Source of the DNA: an uncultured Eggerthella sp.
Lineage (GTDB): Bacteria; Actinomycetota; Coriobacteriia; Coriobacteriales; Eggerthellaceae
Direction of reading: 5' to 3'
DNA length: 46,891 nucleotides
Assembly (NCBI GenBank): GCA_900542265.1
Contig: UQML01000013.1
Coordinates: forward strand, 1 to 46,891
This document shows positions 15,040 to 24,706 of this stretch, in pieces. Position numbers and translations under genes: made by a program. Each line of letters begins with the position of its first letter. Positions within the stretch are counted from its first letter, which is position 1. The notes under the pieces were generated by a model that did not search any database, had not been told where the DNA came from, and saw nothing but the letters and a program-made list of their open reading frames with translations.

Positions 15040-16346
15040 ATGTGATCTCTAATGAGACCCACAATAACTCCAATCAGGGTACCTGCAAGGGCAAACGCAA
15101 TCCAGCCGAACCCCATCGAAGACAAGGGAAGCAACTCAAGCGGAATGATAGTAGCCACCTTGGTCACCGCTAATTCGACGACGATTCCTCCTACAAGCGC
15201 ACCCATCGCCGCCCCTTGATAGACTTCACGCAGCTGGATCTGTCTCCTAAAGAACAGAAGCACCACCACGGTGATAAAAGGAGGATATACCACACCCAGT
15301 ACGGGATCAGCAAAGCGAATGATATTATCAAGGCCAATATCGCAGATCAACGCACCGATCACGCAGTCGATAATTAAAAGCGCTCGATAGGAAATCTTAT
15401 TTTTGAACAGTCGACTGAAATAATCGGCAGCTGAACTCACCAGCGCAACAGCCGTAGTCACACACGCAAGTGCCACAACTACGCTCAGCAAAATCTTGCC
15501 CGCATCGCCCAAAACGCTCTCAGCAATAGCAACGAGCAAAGCAGCCTGCGACATGCCCGTTCCAAGAGACACTGACGTTGCGCCCAGATACGCTAATCCC
15601 CCATAGACCAGCGCAAGCATCAATACCGCCCCAAAGCTTGCGCGGGCAAGCAGTCCTGACCTTTTACCCGGATCGGTATAGCTCTTCACCACAGCAGAAT
15701 CCAAAATGATGATGGAAAACGCCGCGACACCGAGAACATCCATGGTTTGGTAGCCCGATCGGATACCTTCTTGAAAAACATACTCTGTTTGCGGTGGCTG
15801 AATTACACCCAGAGGATTCACAATCCCCGCCACAATCAGCACAAACACACCAATCACTAACGTTGGCGTGAAGAATTTGCCGATGATATCAACAACGCGC
15901 GACCTTCTACAGGTGAGCAGATAAACAATCACAAAGAACAAGATAGAAAACGGAACCAAGTAAACATCCGCGCTTTCTCCAAGATAGGGCGCGATGGACA
16001 ATTCAAAGGTAGTAGCTGCGGTGCGCGGCATAGCAAAGAAAACACAGAGGCACAGGATGGCAACGGCAGTTAAGATTGTGCCACCAACCCGACCGAGCGC
16101 CCCATCGAAAGCTCCGCGCGGACCATTCAGACGGCTTACCACAAACACACCGAGACACGAGAGAACAGCATCGACAAGCAGAAATCCGACTAGTCCCCAG
16201 ACCCAAAGGTCACCACTCATCTGCCCTAACGTAGGTGGAAAAATCAGGTTTCCTGCGCCAAAAAACATCGCGAAGAGCGAGAATCCGACTACAATCGAAT
16301 CTTTTCCGAGTGCCGTTTTTCCCTCTGTTCTTCCGATTTGCTTCAT
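15009..16346 (-). CDS. brnQ: branched-chain amino acid:cation symporter BrnQ
   Basis: This 445-residue protein has about 12 membrane helices, the length and layout of LIVCS-family carriers. The N-terminal signature GFSLFAMFFGAGNLIFPPTL is typical of BrnQ. GGLAYLGATS and AALLVAIAESVLGDAGK are further conserved blocks, and the C-terminus is basic (DHMRRKA). It imports Leu/Ile/Val with Na+ or H+ at the cytoplasmic membrane. It is monocistronic, and the upstream gap with a 5-copy 8-bp repeat (16486-16525) separates it from the divergent esterase relic. Confidence 0.93.
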   Translation of the reverse strand: MKQIGRTEGKTALGKDSIVVGFSLFAMFFGAGNLIFPPTLGQMSGDLWVWGLVGFLLVDAVLSCLGVFVVSRLNGPRGAFDGALGRVGGTILTAVAILCLCVFFAMPRTAATTFELSIAPYLGESADVYLVPFSILFFVIVYLLTCRRSRVVDIIGKFFTPTLVIGVFVLIVAGIVNPLGVIQPPQTEYVFQEGIRSGYQTMDVLGVAAFSIIILDSAVVKSYTDPGKRSGLLARASFGAVLMLALVYGGLAYLGATSVSLGTGMSQAALLVAIAESVLGDAGKILLSVVVALACVTTAVALVSSAADYFSRLFKNKISYRALLIIDCVIGALICDIGLDNIIRFADPVLGVVYPPFITVVVLLFFRRQIQLREVYQGAAMGALVGGIVVELAVTKVATIIPLELLPLSSMGFGWIAFALAGTLIGVIVGLIRDHMRRKALGTRP

Positions 16347-16485
16347 GTAGAGCTCACCCGCGTATCGCTAAAAAATGTAAACGTCTGATCAGCCTTGATT
16401 CTAGAATATGCAATCGCCAGCGAGGAACGCTGCATACAATCTGCAAATGATCGGTCGATGATTTGTGACCATACAGAAACCCGCG

Positions 16486-16525
16486 CGATGGGACGATAGG
16501 ACGATGGGGCGATAGGGCGATCGGA
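16486..16525 (+). repeat. five tandem copies of an 8-bp unit CGATNGGR
   Basis: Units CGATGGGA, CGATAGGA, CGATGGGG, CGATAGGG and CGATCGGA lie end to end in the gap upstream of brnQ. They are followed at 16523-16536 by a small hairpin (GGAGG-CAAT-CCTCC). Such arrays can change copy number and alter promoter spacing. Confidence 0.8.
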
Positions 16526-16618
16526 GGCAATCCTCCTTGTTTCGCTGAACAGGCGGTCTACTAAACCTAAGCAACACCAAGACCCTCATCAAATTCAAAA
16601 CCAAGCGCCTACAATAAA

Positions 16619-17500
16619 ATGGTTGAGAAAAAGGGGTCGATCAATGTTAAAGACAGCAGCCATTTTCCAGGACAAGATGGTCCTACAGCGTCAGAAGCCA
16701 GTGTCCATCTGGGGTACTCAGACAGCTGGCAGTGGCTTGCGGGCGGACAGTCTAATATGGAACTCTGGATGAAGTTTGAAGCACACCGAGATGAAGAACT
16801 CGCAGACTGTCCCCTACCCCGATTACGCTTTTTCGATGTGCCTGAAATCGCCTTCGATGGACAGGCAGAGGCGTTCGATTACAGCAGATTCAGTATCTGG
16901 CGCGAAGCTACCGCAGAAAATCTCGACTATTTCAGTGCGGTCGCGTACCACTTTCAAAAAGAGCTATCTCAAGCGCTCGATATGCCCATCGGCATTATTG
17001 GCTGCAACTGGGGTGGGACCACAACATCTGCCTGGATGAATCCAGAAACGACAGCTCGTGTTGGAAAGCCCTGGATAGATGACTATGAAAATGCCATCAA
17101 AGATAGAGACATGACTGCCTACTGGCAAGCCCAGCTCAAGGATCCAAGCAATGACACGGGAAATCCTCTGGAAGATCCTTTTACCAACTACATGCTCGAA
17201 GCAACACGCACCACGGAAGAGATTGATGAACATTACGGGTTCAGCATCGTTGACTTCATGCAGAAGCGTCGCGCCGCACTGAAACCCATCGACATTCCAG
17301 GCTCCCTCTATGAACACATGCTAAAAACTATTGCGCCTTACTCAATACGAGGAGTTATCTGGTACCAGGGAGAAAACGATGACGCAAAAGGCCATGGAGA
17401 TATCCACGACAAGATGCTCGCCGGTCTGATTGCAGATTGGCGCAAGCTCTGGAACGATGATTTGCCGTTCCTGATTGTACAACTCCTTGGATCTGTGTGA
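16619..17500 (+). pseudogene. truncated sialate O-acetylesterase (SASA family)
   Basis: The 293-codon frame keeps the SGNH-like block I (WQWLAGGQSNMELWM), the oxyanion region IGIIGCNWGGTTTSAWM and IRGVIWYQGENDDAKG. It ends at FLIVQLLGSV, where intact relatives (about 480-530 residues) continue for some 100-150 residues to the catalytic DxxH. At the N-terminus an unrelated-looking stretch of about 30 residues joins directly to SDSWQWL, so a front segment is lost too. With the catalytic His missing, deacetylation activity is not expected. Confidence 0.8.
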
Positions 17501-17625
17501 ATCTCTACAATTATGCACACATTCCCGCTGTGCCATTTAGGATAGAATGCTAAAAAGTGTGCAAGAACAACTTCAAAACAAGAATGACTTCAAAACAAGA
17601 ACAACTTTGCAAGGAGGACATAGCG

Positions 17626-17946
17626 ATGGGTCTGCTGGATTTTCTGAAGCCTGCCAATATCAACACCGGTGTGGAGGAATTCCGCGCGACGCCCGGTGCG
17701 CAATTGATTGATGTACGTACACCGGGAGAATACGCGGGTGGACACATTCCTGGCGCGGTAAACGTACCGCTACAGCAGATCAGCACTATTGCAAGCAAAG
17801 TGTCCAACAAGAGCACGCCACTGTTCGTATACTGTATGAGCGGGGCGCGCAGTCAACAGGCAGTCGGCGCTCTCAAGCAGATGGGCTACGCCAACGCACG
17901 CAACATTGGCGGCATCGGCAGCTGGCGTGGGGATGTGGAGCGCTAA
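17626..17946 (+). CDS. single-domain rhodanese
   Basis: This 106-residue protein begins at an ATG 8 bases after AAGGAGG, which is preferred over an in-frame upstream ATG at 17557 that has no site. The domain includes AQLIDVRTPGEYAGGHIPGA and the active loop FVYCMSGARSQQAV, with the persulfide-forming Cys at residue 70, and ends NIGGIGSWRGDVE. It is a cytosolic sulfur-transfer protein. It converges with the Fic gene. Confidence 0.9.
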   Translation: MGLLDFLKPANINTGVEEFRATPGAQLIDVRTPGEYAGGHIPGAVNVPLQQISTIASKVSNKSTPLFVYCMSGARSQQAVGALKQMGYANARNIGGIGSWRGDVER

Positions 17947-18023
17947 GCAAAATACAGCTTATCCATATTTGACGAATTCTAGCTTGCACTGTTCCCAAGT
18001 TGGTACACCAATACGAAAGCATC

Positions 18024-18638
18024 TCATTTGGATGCGAGGTCTTTGGTCTTATAAACACTATATCCTTCGTAGTGGTAGCTAGCGTCGATTCCCTTCATAA
18101 ATACTTCTTGATCATCGATCGCGGTTGTGAGTGCATTTTTGAATACGTGCTTGATCTCAATGCTTCGAATAGGACTCCTTTCCATAGCAAGAAGGTAGTC
18201 TTCTTTATCTACGCGACTCCAATCAATTACTTGTCCTAGTTCAGTTTTGAGTATAAGATCAAGCCATATTCGCATTGCTCTACCGTTACCTTCTCTGAAC
18301 GGATGGGCAGCATTCATTTCTACGTATTTTTCGATGATTTCATCAAATGAAGTCTGAGGCATTTTTTCGATAGTGTTGAGACTCAGTTCTAAATACATGA
18401 TTGGGGCAAAGCGAAATCCGCCCTTGGATATATTGACGGTGCGAATCTTACCGGCAAAAGGATAAATATCTTGGAATAAATATCTATGTATTCCAAAAAG
18501 GCTTTTTACAGATCCAGCTGTAAGCTCATTGAGAATTCCTTCCTCAAATAGCTCACGTGCGCGCATTTTACTGAGACGCTCCTCTTCACGTGCAAGTTCT
18601 GTTTGATCGGAAATACCAAGTTTGTTCTCTAGTGTCAT
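18024..18638 (-). CDS. fic: Fic-family AMP transferase, self-inhibited type
   Basis: This 204-residue protein starts at the ATG preceded by GGGGG. The catalytic motif HPFREGNGRAMR is at about residues 112-123, with the flap region KIRTVNISKGGFRFAP upstream. The C-terminus holds SYHYEG (about 187-192), which fits the [S/T]xxxE[G/N] inhibitory helix of class III Fic proteins such as Neisseria NmFic. It should transfer AMP to a hydroxyl of a target protein, held in check by its own Glu. No separate antitoxin lies beside it, consistent with self-inhibition. Confidence 0.92.
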   Translation of the reverse strand: MTLENKLGISDQTELAREEERLSKMRARELFEEGILNELTAGSVKSLFGIHRYLFQDIYPFAGKIRTVNISKGGFRFAPIMYLELSLNTIEKMPQTSFDEIIEKYVEMNAAHPFREGNGRAMRIWLDLILKTELGQVIDWSRVDKEDYLLAMERSPIRSIEIKHVFKNALTTAIDDQEVFMKGIDASYHYEGYSVYKTKDLASK

Positions 18639-18879
18639 AAATCCCCCATATACAAACATTTTCTTGAGGAGTGATTTCTTGACATTTTTTAATACATTAA
18701 GCTTACGCTGATGAATAAACCCCGCATAAGTCTTATTAATTAAACATATCTACAATGAAAAGTCCTCTTCATTCTAGCAGTAGCAAACCATCTTGCTGGA
18801 ATCTCATATTCCTGCGGTATCATCGAAAGACTTCGATAGCGGAAAGATACTCAACAGCAAATACGGGAGACATCACCCT

Positions 18880-19344
18880 ATGACCAGCAGCACAGACAAA
18901 GTCAACAATACAGACAAAACAGGCAACACCGGCGCAAAAAGTACAAAGAAAACGCGTGCACTTCGAATCATCCTCGCAGCGATATTGGCCATCCTCGTAA
19001 TTGGTATTGCCACCTTTGCCTTCTATGTGAACGATTATTATCATGCGGACGATCGGGCAACCAGCGCCTTACAATCGACGGCAAATGTAAAAGTCCACAC
19101 CCTCGATAAAGGATGCATCGCATTTGAGCCAGCTGATCCCCAGGCTGGAATCGTGTTCTACCCTGGTGGGAAAGTACAGGCTGAAGCCTACGCACCGCTC
19201 ATGCAAGACCTAGCTGAGCGTGGATTCCTCAGCGTAATCGTACCGATGCCCTTTAATCTGGCGGTCTTTAATACAAACGGAGCAAACGGCATTCAAGAAC
19301 AACAAGTACTCACTGCTGACGTGATAGCCCAAGCATTCCTCTAA
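18880..19344 (+). pseudogene. C-terminally truncated membrane-anchored alpha/beta hydrolase
   Basis: The N-terminus has a charged, Thr-rich cytosolic stretch and one membrane helix (IILAAILAILVIGIATFAFY). Strands of an alpha/beta hydrolase of the DLH/Abhydrolase_5 type follow: GIVFYPGGKVQAEAYAPLM and ERGFLSVIVPMPFNLAVF. It stops after NGIQEQQVLTADVIAQAFL. The nucleophile elbow (GHSxGG), acid and His that should follow in the next 120 residues are missing. It is a deletion remnant and presumably inactive. Confidence 0.8.
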
Positions 19345-19395
19345 AAACACCTCACTCACTTGATTCCGTACGATTAGTGGAGTATTGTTGCAATG

Positions 19396-19421
19396 ACAAC
19401 TGTTGTACTGACAACAGTTGT
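19396..19421 (+). promoter_or_regulatory. MarR-type operator upstream of marR-MFS operon
   Basis: ACAACTGTTGT and ACAACAGTTGT are exact reverse complements separated by ACTG, and each half is itself nearly palindromic. The site ends 54 bases before the marR start. This double palindrome is typical for autoregulation by a MarR dimer (inference from family knowledge). Confidence 0.7.
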
Positions 19422-19475
19422 ATGAACCATTAGCGTAGCCACACGCCGTTGCCACAACAATCGTTAGGACAACCT

Positions 19476-19886
19476 ATGTTTATGTCAGACATATCCATCA
19501 TTGTGAGAAAAATGCGCATTGCTGCTGAGCGCAGTCAATCAACTTCTGGGGTGGGCTTTCCGGAGCAACTCGTACTCATGTGTCTCAAAGCACATGGATC
19601 ATCAAACCAAGAACGCATTGCTGCTTTTCTAGACATAGACAAAGGTGCTATTGCTAAGACCATCGCCAAACTAGAAAAGAAACAGTTGGTCGCACGCGAA
19701 ACTAATCCAAACAACAGACGAGAAAATAAAGTCGTACTCCAGCCTGCCGCTGAAGACGTTCTTGCTGAACTACATAACTCCTATACAGAATTCGAAAACA
19801 CCCTGTTTGCTGGTTTTTCAGCTGAAGAGATCAAACAACTCGAGCACCTCATTGCACTAGCTGCTCACAACGTGTCCGAGATCTAG
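19476..19886 (+). CDS. MarR-family transcriptional regulator of adjacent efflux pump
   Basis: This 136-residue protein starts at the ATG with AGGA 6 bases upstream rather than at TTG 19449. The winged helix spans GSSNQERIAAFLDIDKGAIA and KTIAKLEKKQLVARE, and the wing NPNNRRENKVVL holds the usual Asp/Arg-type turn. It is followed after 14 bases by a 14-TM MFS pump, so it most likely represses the pair through the operator at 19396-19421 and is released by a pump substrate. Confidence 0.92.
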   Translation: MFMSDISIIVRKMRIAAERSQSTSGVGFPEQLVLMCLKAHGSSNQERIAAFLDIDKGAIAKTIAKLEKKQLVARETNPNNRRENKVVLQPAAEDVLAELHNSYTEFENTLFAGFSAEEIKQLEHLIALAAHNVSEI

Positions 19887-19900
19887 GAGGCGAGAGTAGA

Positions 19901-22411
19901 ATGGGAATAATGAAACACGGACATGATGCAAGTCGCGGGAGCAATGCGAACCACGACCACCCCATCGTCACCTCACCTTCGGAAACCAGCCCTTCAGAGA
20001 CCACCCCTTCGGAAGAGACGCGAGGCCAAAGCAAGGGATACGCACTGATTGCTGTCGTATATCTGCTGGGTCTTATTATGGGCGCGCTGGATATGAGTAT
20101 TGTCAATCCTGCGCGTACCGTCATCCAAAACACCATGAGTGTAAACGATGCTCTGGGTGTCTGGGTCATCACCATCTATACTCTGGCATACGCTGCAGCT
20201 ATCCCCATCATGGGAAAGCTCGCTGATCGCCATGGTCGCAAGAGCGTCTATCTACTTTGTATCCTTCTGTTTGGCGGCGGATCACTCCTGTGCGGACTCG
20301 CGCGCTTTACGGACAGCTTCGAGCTCTTGCTGGCTGCACGTGTTATTCAAGCCATCGGCGGTGGTGGTATCATGCCTGTTGCTACTGCCGAATTTGGCAC
20401 TGCTTTCCCCGAAGAGAAACGCGGTATGGCCTTAGGCATGGTCGGCATGGTCTATGGCCTCTCCAGCATCCTCGGCCCTTCTGTTGGAAGCGGTATCCTT
20501 GATATCTTTGGTCAAACCGAGTGGCAATACATCTTTTTCATCAATGTACCCATCTGCCTCATCGTCCTAATCTTGGGCATTGCTAAACTTCCGCAAAGCA
20601 AGGCAGAGCACGTCAAACCTATCGATGGCCTGGGCACGCTCCTACTTACCGCCATGACGCTCAGCATCATGTATGGCCTCAAAAACATCGACTTCTTCAA
20701 CCTGGCGGAGTCCGTCGCAAGTACCGATGTATGGCCCTACCTGCTGATCTTCCTCCTGCTCCTTCCGCTCTTTATACTGCGCGAGAAGCGAGCAGTTGAT
20801 CCTATCCTTAACCCCAATTACTTTACCAATCGCAACATTGTCATCACGCTTATCTGCTCCATCATCAGCGGCATTATAATGATGGGCACCATCTTCTTCC
20901 CGCAATTTTGCGAAAACGCCATGATGATGAAGTCAGGCTCGGGTGGCTATTTTATTGCTATCTTAGGTATTGGCACGGCGATTGGGTCTATGGCCTCCGG
21001 ACGTCTCATCGACAAACATGGCGTGAAGCCTGTCCTAGGAGCGGGCTTTGTAGGTGCCGCCATCGGCTCAGTCTTCATGGCCTTTGTAGCGTGCGAGTAT
21101 CCTAACGTGGTCACCGTATGTTTAAGCATGTTCCTGAGCGGAGCGGGTCTTGGCTTCACTATGGGCACGCCGCTCAACTACATGATGCTCAATAACACCG
21201 AAGATACAGAATCAAATTCCGCTTTAGCAACCATGTCTTTAGTGCGATCCATCGGCACCGCTGTTGCTCCTGCAATCATGGTTGCTTTTATTGTTCACGC
21301 AAGCGTCGGCATGCAAGATACCCTGATGAACGCTCTACCCAAACAAGTTTCTGTCTCTCCCCTCCCCTATGCCGCCCAAATTGATCAAAAGCTCGATGAC
21401 ATGCGCGCCGATGAGGATACCGCTGAAATGCTTGAGGGTCTTGATATCCCCAAATTGAGCGACTACCAGTCAATTGACGTGAACATGAATTCCGAAGGCA
21501 GTGATTTTGATGTTGAAATAAGCGATGAGCTGCTTGAGAAAATGGAGAATTCCGATGTGACCACCATTGTCGGCGTGTGCAAAGAAATGACTTCCGATAT
21601 CTTTAGCCAGGTCAAGCCAAAGCTGATTTCTCAAGCTACTGAAGGTATGGAAAGCGGTCTAGTCACCATGCAGGAAAAGGCCCAGGAGATGCACGGTGGT
21701 CTTAACGAGATGCAAGATGGTATCAATGAGATGAGCACCGGTCTCAATGAGCTGAGTTCAAGCATTTCTGAAATGGATTCTAATATTTCTGATGCAAGCA
21801 ACAAGATTTCTACTATGAAAAATGCTCTTGCAGGCATCAAGGGTGGCATCAACCAGATGCAAGGACAGATTGCCAATATGGAGCAAAGCCTAATCAGCCC
21901 CGGCATTCCTGATGAAAAGAAAGCAGAAATCCAAGCCGCTATCGACCAAATGAACGCCAAGATTGCCGCGTATCAAGCACAAGTCACTGATATGGAAAGC
22001 GCTATCAACGGCATAACCAAAGGACGCGATGGGATGGAAAGCGGGCGTGCAGAAATGCAGTCAGCGCGCACGGAATTAGTTTCTGCTCGTGCCGAACTTA
22101 CGTCCAGTCATGCAGAACTTCAACAAGCCTATGATTCTCTCTGCGAGACAATAGCTCAACTTGAAGAAGCGGATGCTGCCATCCCAGGACTTTTTGATGA
22201 AGCAGAAACCAACTATCTCGCATCCATTGATAACAATGCTGAGCAAATTCAAAAAGTCTATCAGCAGACACTCAATGGAGGATTTCGCGGCATGGCAATC
22301 TTTGTAGCGGTTATAGCACTCATAGGCCTTCTGGTGCTTATTCCCTATAAAGACAACAAGCCCGGCCAGAAGAATGAAGATGAAGCGGAGCCCTACACAC
22401 CAGAAAGATAA
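19901..22411 (+). CDS. DHA2-type MFS efflux pump with a large coiled-coil extracellular domain
   Basis: In this 836-residue protein, a Ser/Thr/Glu-rich cytosolic lead (PSETSPSETTPSEET) is followed by 13 membrane helices with the DHA2 signature: motif A GKLADRHGRKSVYL and motif C GLSSILGPSVGSGIL. Between helices 13 and 14 lies an insert of about 330 residues. It has heptad-like repeats (MQEKAQEMHGGLNEMQDGIN; MSTGLNELSSSISEMDSNIS; MESGRAEMQSARTELVSARA). The last helix is GMAIFVAVIALIGLLVLIPY. EmrB/QacA-type pumps usually have about 480-530 residues, so the insert nearly doubles the external part. It may span the wall, oligomerise or replace a periplasmic adaptor. SD GGAGG lies 10 bases upstream. 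Confidence 0.92.
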   Translation: MGIMKHGHDASRGSNANHDHPIVTSPSETSPSETTPSEETRGQSKGYALIAVVYLLGLIMGALDMSIVNPARTVIQNTMSVNDALGVWVITIYTLAYAAAIPIMGKLADRHGRKSVYLLCILLFGGGSLLCGLARFTDSFELLLAARVIQAIGGGGIMPVATAEFGTAFPEEKRGMALGMVGMVYGLSSILGPSVGSGILDIFGQTEWQYIFFINVPICLIVLILGIAKLPQSKAEHVKPIDGLGTLLLTAMTLSIMYGLKNIDFFNLAESVASTDVWPYLLIFLLLLPLFILREKRAVDPILNPNYFTNRNIVITLICSIISGIIMMGTIFFPQFCENAMMMKSGSGGYFIAILGIGTAIGSMASGRLIDKHGVKPVLGAGFVGAAIGSVFMAFVACEYPNVVTVCLSMFLSGAGLGFTMGTPLNYMMLNNTEDTESNSALATMSLVRSIGTAVAPAIMVAFIVHASVGMQDTLMNALPKQVSVSPLPYAAQIDQKLDDMRADEDTAEMLEGLDIPKLSDYQSIDVNMNSEGSDFDVEISDELLEKMENSDVTTIVGVCKEMTSDIFSQVKPKLISQATEGMESGLVTMQEKAQEMHGGLNEMQDGINEMSTGLNELSSSISEMDSNISDASNKISTMKNALAGIKGGINQMQGQIANMEQSLISPGIPDEKKAEIQAAIDQMNAKIAAYQAQVTDMESAINGITKGRDGMESGRAEMQSARTELVSARAELTSSHAELQQAYDSLCETIAQLEEADAAIPGLFDEAETNYLASIDNNAEQIQKVYQQTLNGGFRGMAIFVAVIALIGLLVLIPYKDNKPGQKNEDEAEPYTPER

Positions 22412-23282
22412 CAAACGACGAGCAACACAACCAAGAATCCCGCATTTAAACAGGTAAAAAGCTTCATAAAACGACCGAGTGAAAGCGCGGGATCCTTGGT
22501 AGCGGGATCCTTGGCAAGGTCAGGAAAAATTTTTCGAGCACCGCTAAAAAATCGCAGAGTAATGAGGCTTGCGAGCGAAGCAATGAGAGTACCCGCGCCA
22601 CCAATATTCACACCAACAAGCAGTGCCTGCCAACTCTCTGTAAAATGCGATAACAATACTGCTGCAGGGACATTGCTGATCACCTGGCTTAAAAGCGCTG
22701 GAGCGATGAGTCCATTGGCATCCATAAGACTCTTTAGCAATTCTCCCACGTAGGGCATGCGTGCCATATTTCCCGCAAAGATAAAGAAACACACAAAGGT
22801 GAGTAAGAGCGAATAATCAACTGCTTTGAGTGCAGTGCGATCCATCGCCAACAAAGAAATAAAGATTACGGCTACAACGAGTACAACGGGCACCACGCGA
22901 AAGACAGCAAGCAGCGCTAAAACCAGTAAAAGCGTATAGGCAACATAATAATCAGCGCAAGATCATTAGTTGCCACCATTGAAAGCATGCCTGTCGTGAT
23001 AACGAGGGTCATAACCACGGAAGTCGGCGTACTTAAATGCTCAATAGCTAAGCGTGCAATGCGATCAAACGCGCCCGCAAAACGAAACGCATTAGCTACC
23101 GCAAGTACACTAAATAAGCACCCAAGCGTATTCCAATCAAAGTACCCAAGATATGCACTATCGGGCGGCACGATAACCATGGTGACACACGCCACCAAAG
23201 CCGCAACCACAAGCATAGCGTGACTACGGACAAACCTTACCGCACGCGGTATTAAAAATATGTTGCGTGCGGATTTACGCAT
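22393..23282 (-). pseudogene. SLC13/ArsB-superfamily anion transporter, frameshifted
   Basis: The first frame (ATG 23282) gives helices through MLSMVATNDLALIIMLPI, then runs out at 22917. The next frame continues from AYTLLLVLALLAVF through VVPVVLVVAVIFISLLAMDR and SNVPAAVLLSHFTESWQALL to a stop at 22393. Relatives read M-L-P-L-A at the junction. A 7-base loss between two TTGCC repeats would explain the sequence. The intact protein would have about 295-300 residues, short for SLC13 (about 400), though NDLALI and SNVPAA are the two conserved half-repeat motifs. Its 3' end overlaps the MFS gene by 19 bases, convergent. Confidence 0.8.
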
Positions 23283-23293
23283 GATAGCATCTC

Positions 23294-23968
23294 CTATTTC
23301 AAAGGGCGATCTTTACCGGGCGTATCGGAGATCGTGCGTAATCCATTTTCTGGCGATTGCGTAATGGGGAACCAATATTTCCACGCTCCCAGCTTATGTG
23401 CACCTGTCACTTGGCTTACGTGTCTAAACGCATCACGAGGGATAAACGTTCGTAATCGTTTACCACTTTCATCTTCCAAAAAGATATTGCCTTGTGCAAG
23501 CGCTTCATCCACAAAGGTAAGGCAATTGTACGAAAAGAGATCATACATACCAGGATTTGCACGCTTCTCTTCAGCAAATGCATGTATCTGGCTGAAAGTA
23601 TCTTTCATGCACCACAACGCAAGAGCAGCATTCACATGCTCATTCCAGTAATTGCCAGGCTGTCCATGTACAATCCAACCCGACGATGCCTCAATTTGCG
23701 TAAACGTAAGCGGATGCTCAAGACACGCCATAAGTGCTGGTGCCTTAATAGCTGTACCTTGTCGATAAAATGAGTACGTCTCAAGTGCACCATCCATCGA
23801 ACCAAGCGCCAATATCACATGACCATAATCAAAAGCGGCCTCAAGATTGAAAAGCAAATAAATGCTAAACGCCTCAGATGGTGCAGGTGTTTGAAGGTGT
23901 GCTGGAATCGCTTCGCGCTGCTGATCGGCATGGGAACGTTCTAATATATCAAAGCTAATGCCCCTCAC
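23294..23968 (-). CDS. hypothetical protein, possible papain-like (NlpC/LRAT-type) fold
   Basis: GTG at 23968 is chosen because AAGGAGG lies 6 bases before it, inside a longer frame that begins at ATG 23989. The 224-residue protein has FDYGHVILALGSMDG (His strand) and later YDLFSYNCLTFVDEALAQG (Cys at a helix start). This is the His-then-Cys order of permuted papain-fold families. IPRDAFRHVSQVTGAHKLGA follows. No signal peptide is present. The catalytic assignment is a guess from these two motifs. Eleven bases separate it from the SLC13 pseudogene, so both belong to one operon. Confidence 0.6.
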   Translation of the reverse strand: MRGISFDILERSHADQQREAIPAHLQTPAPSEAFSIYLLFNLEAAFDYGHVILALGSMDGALETYSFYRQGTAIKAPALMACLEHPLTFTQIEASSGWIVHGQPGNYWNEHVNAALALWCMKDTFSQIHAFAEEKRANPGMYDLFSYNCLTFVDEALAQGNIFLEDESGKRLRTFIPRDAFRHVSQVTGAHKLGAWKYWFPITQSPENGLRTISDTPGKDRPLK

Positions 23969-23978
23969 GAGAGACCTC

Positions 23979-24020
23979 CTTGGTATCATCTTCTTGGTGT
24001 CATTTTCTTGGTATCACTCT
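23979..24020 (+). repeat. three tandem 14-bp repeats upstream of 23968
   Basis: CTTGGTATCATCTT, CTTGGTGTCATTTT and CTTGGTATCACTCT lie end to end in the gap before the GTG-started gene. Confidence 0.7.
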
Positions 24021-24024
24021 TTTG

Positions 24025-24570
24025 TTATTCAACCTCGATTATACGCAGTGCCATACGTACCAGTTCAAGCGCCTTGACCTCATCGCCAGTCAAAGGCTGA
24101 ACACCACTCTCATTCAAAACGCGCTCCATATTTTCCATAAAACAAGTAGAACTGATAACAAAGCAATCGTAGGCGTAATTATCATCAAGAAGAGCAATCT
24201 CGTAACCATTTGCATACACATGCCAACGCGTTAACCAATATGTCGACTGGCTTTGTTTAACATGGCAGCAAACACCGTAGCAACTTTTACCATAGGTATC
24301 ACTACCGATGGGTTTAGGACGTTCTTCACGTTTAATGCTAAGCTCATACTGTTTGCCTTCACGAGTAAGCTTTTGAGAAAGTTCTTGCAGACTAATCTCC
24401 ATCTGATGATCAAGACCCATGATATGCTTCACTCCCAAAGGACTGCAGATATTGGGATGATTCTTCATGTCATCAATGGGGTGTGCCACACGACGCGAAT
24501 GCAAAAGCATTTGAGATTTGGGTTCACTGCGCTTTTGTTCATGAGATTGTTTACGAAAATCAACTGCCAT
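24025..24570 (-). CDS. hypothetical protein, 181 aa
   Basis: AAAGGAG lies 6 bases before the ATG. The N-terminus is basic (MAVDFRKQSHEQKRSEPKSQ). Later segments include KSCYGVCCHVKQSQSTYWLT, HVYANGYEIALLDDNYAYDC and a C-terminal helix (GDEVKALELVRMALRIIEVE). Several Cys are conserved-looking, but no known motif is evident. It is followed by the papain-like gene after about 56 bases in the same direction and is probably co-transcribed with it. Confidence 0.7.
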   Translation of the reverse strand: MAVDFRKQSHEQKRSEPKSQMLLHSRRVAHPIDDMKNHPNICSPLGVKHIMGLDHQMEISLQELSQKLTREGKQYELSIKREERPKPIGSDTYGKSCYGVCCHVKQSQSTYWLTRWHVYANGYEIALLDDNYAYDCFVISSTCFMENMERVLNESGVQPLTGDEVKALELVRMALRIIEVE

Positions 24571-24706
24571 AATAGGCTCCTTTCATCGATGTTGGCAGGA
24601 CCACCGTGTCGTTCAAAACGACCGGTTGGTGTCGGGGTCATAGAGCCAACTCTCTATCCCGACTCTGGATAAAATGTACTGGCATTACCAGCAGAGACAC
24701 ACTCTA

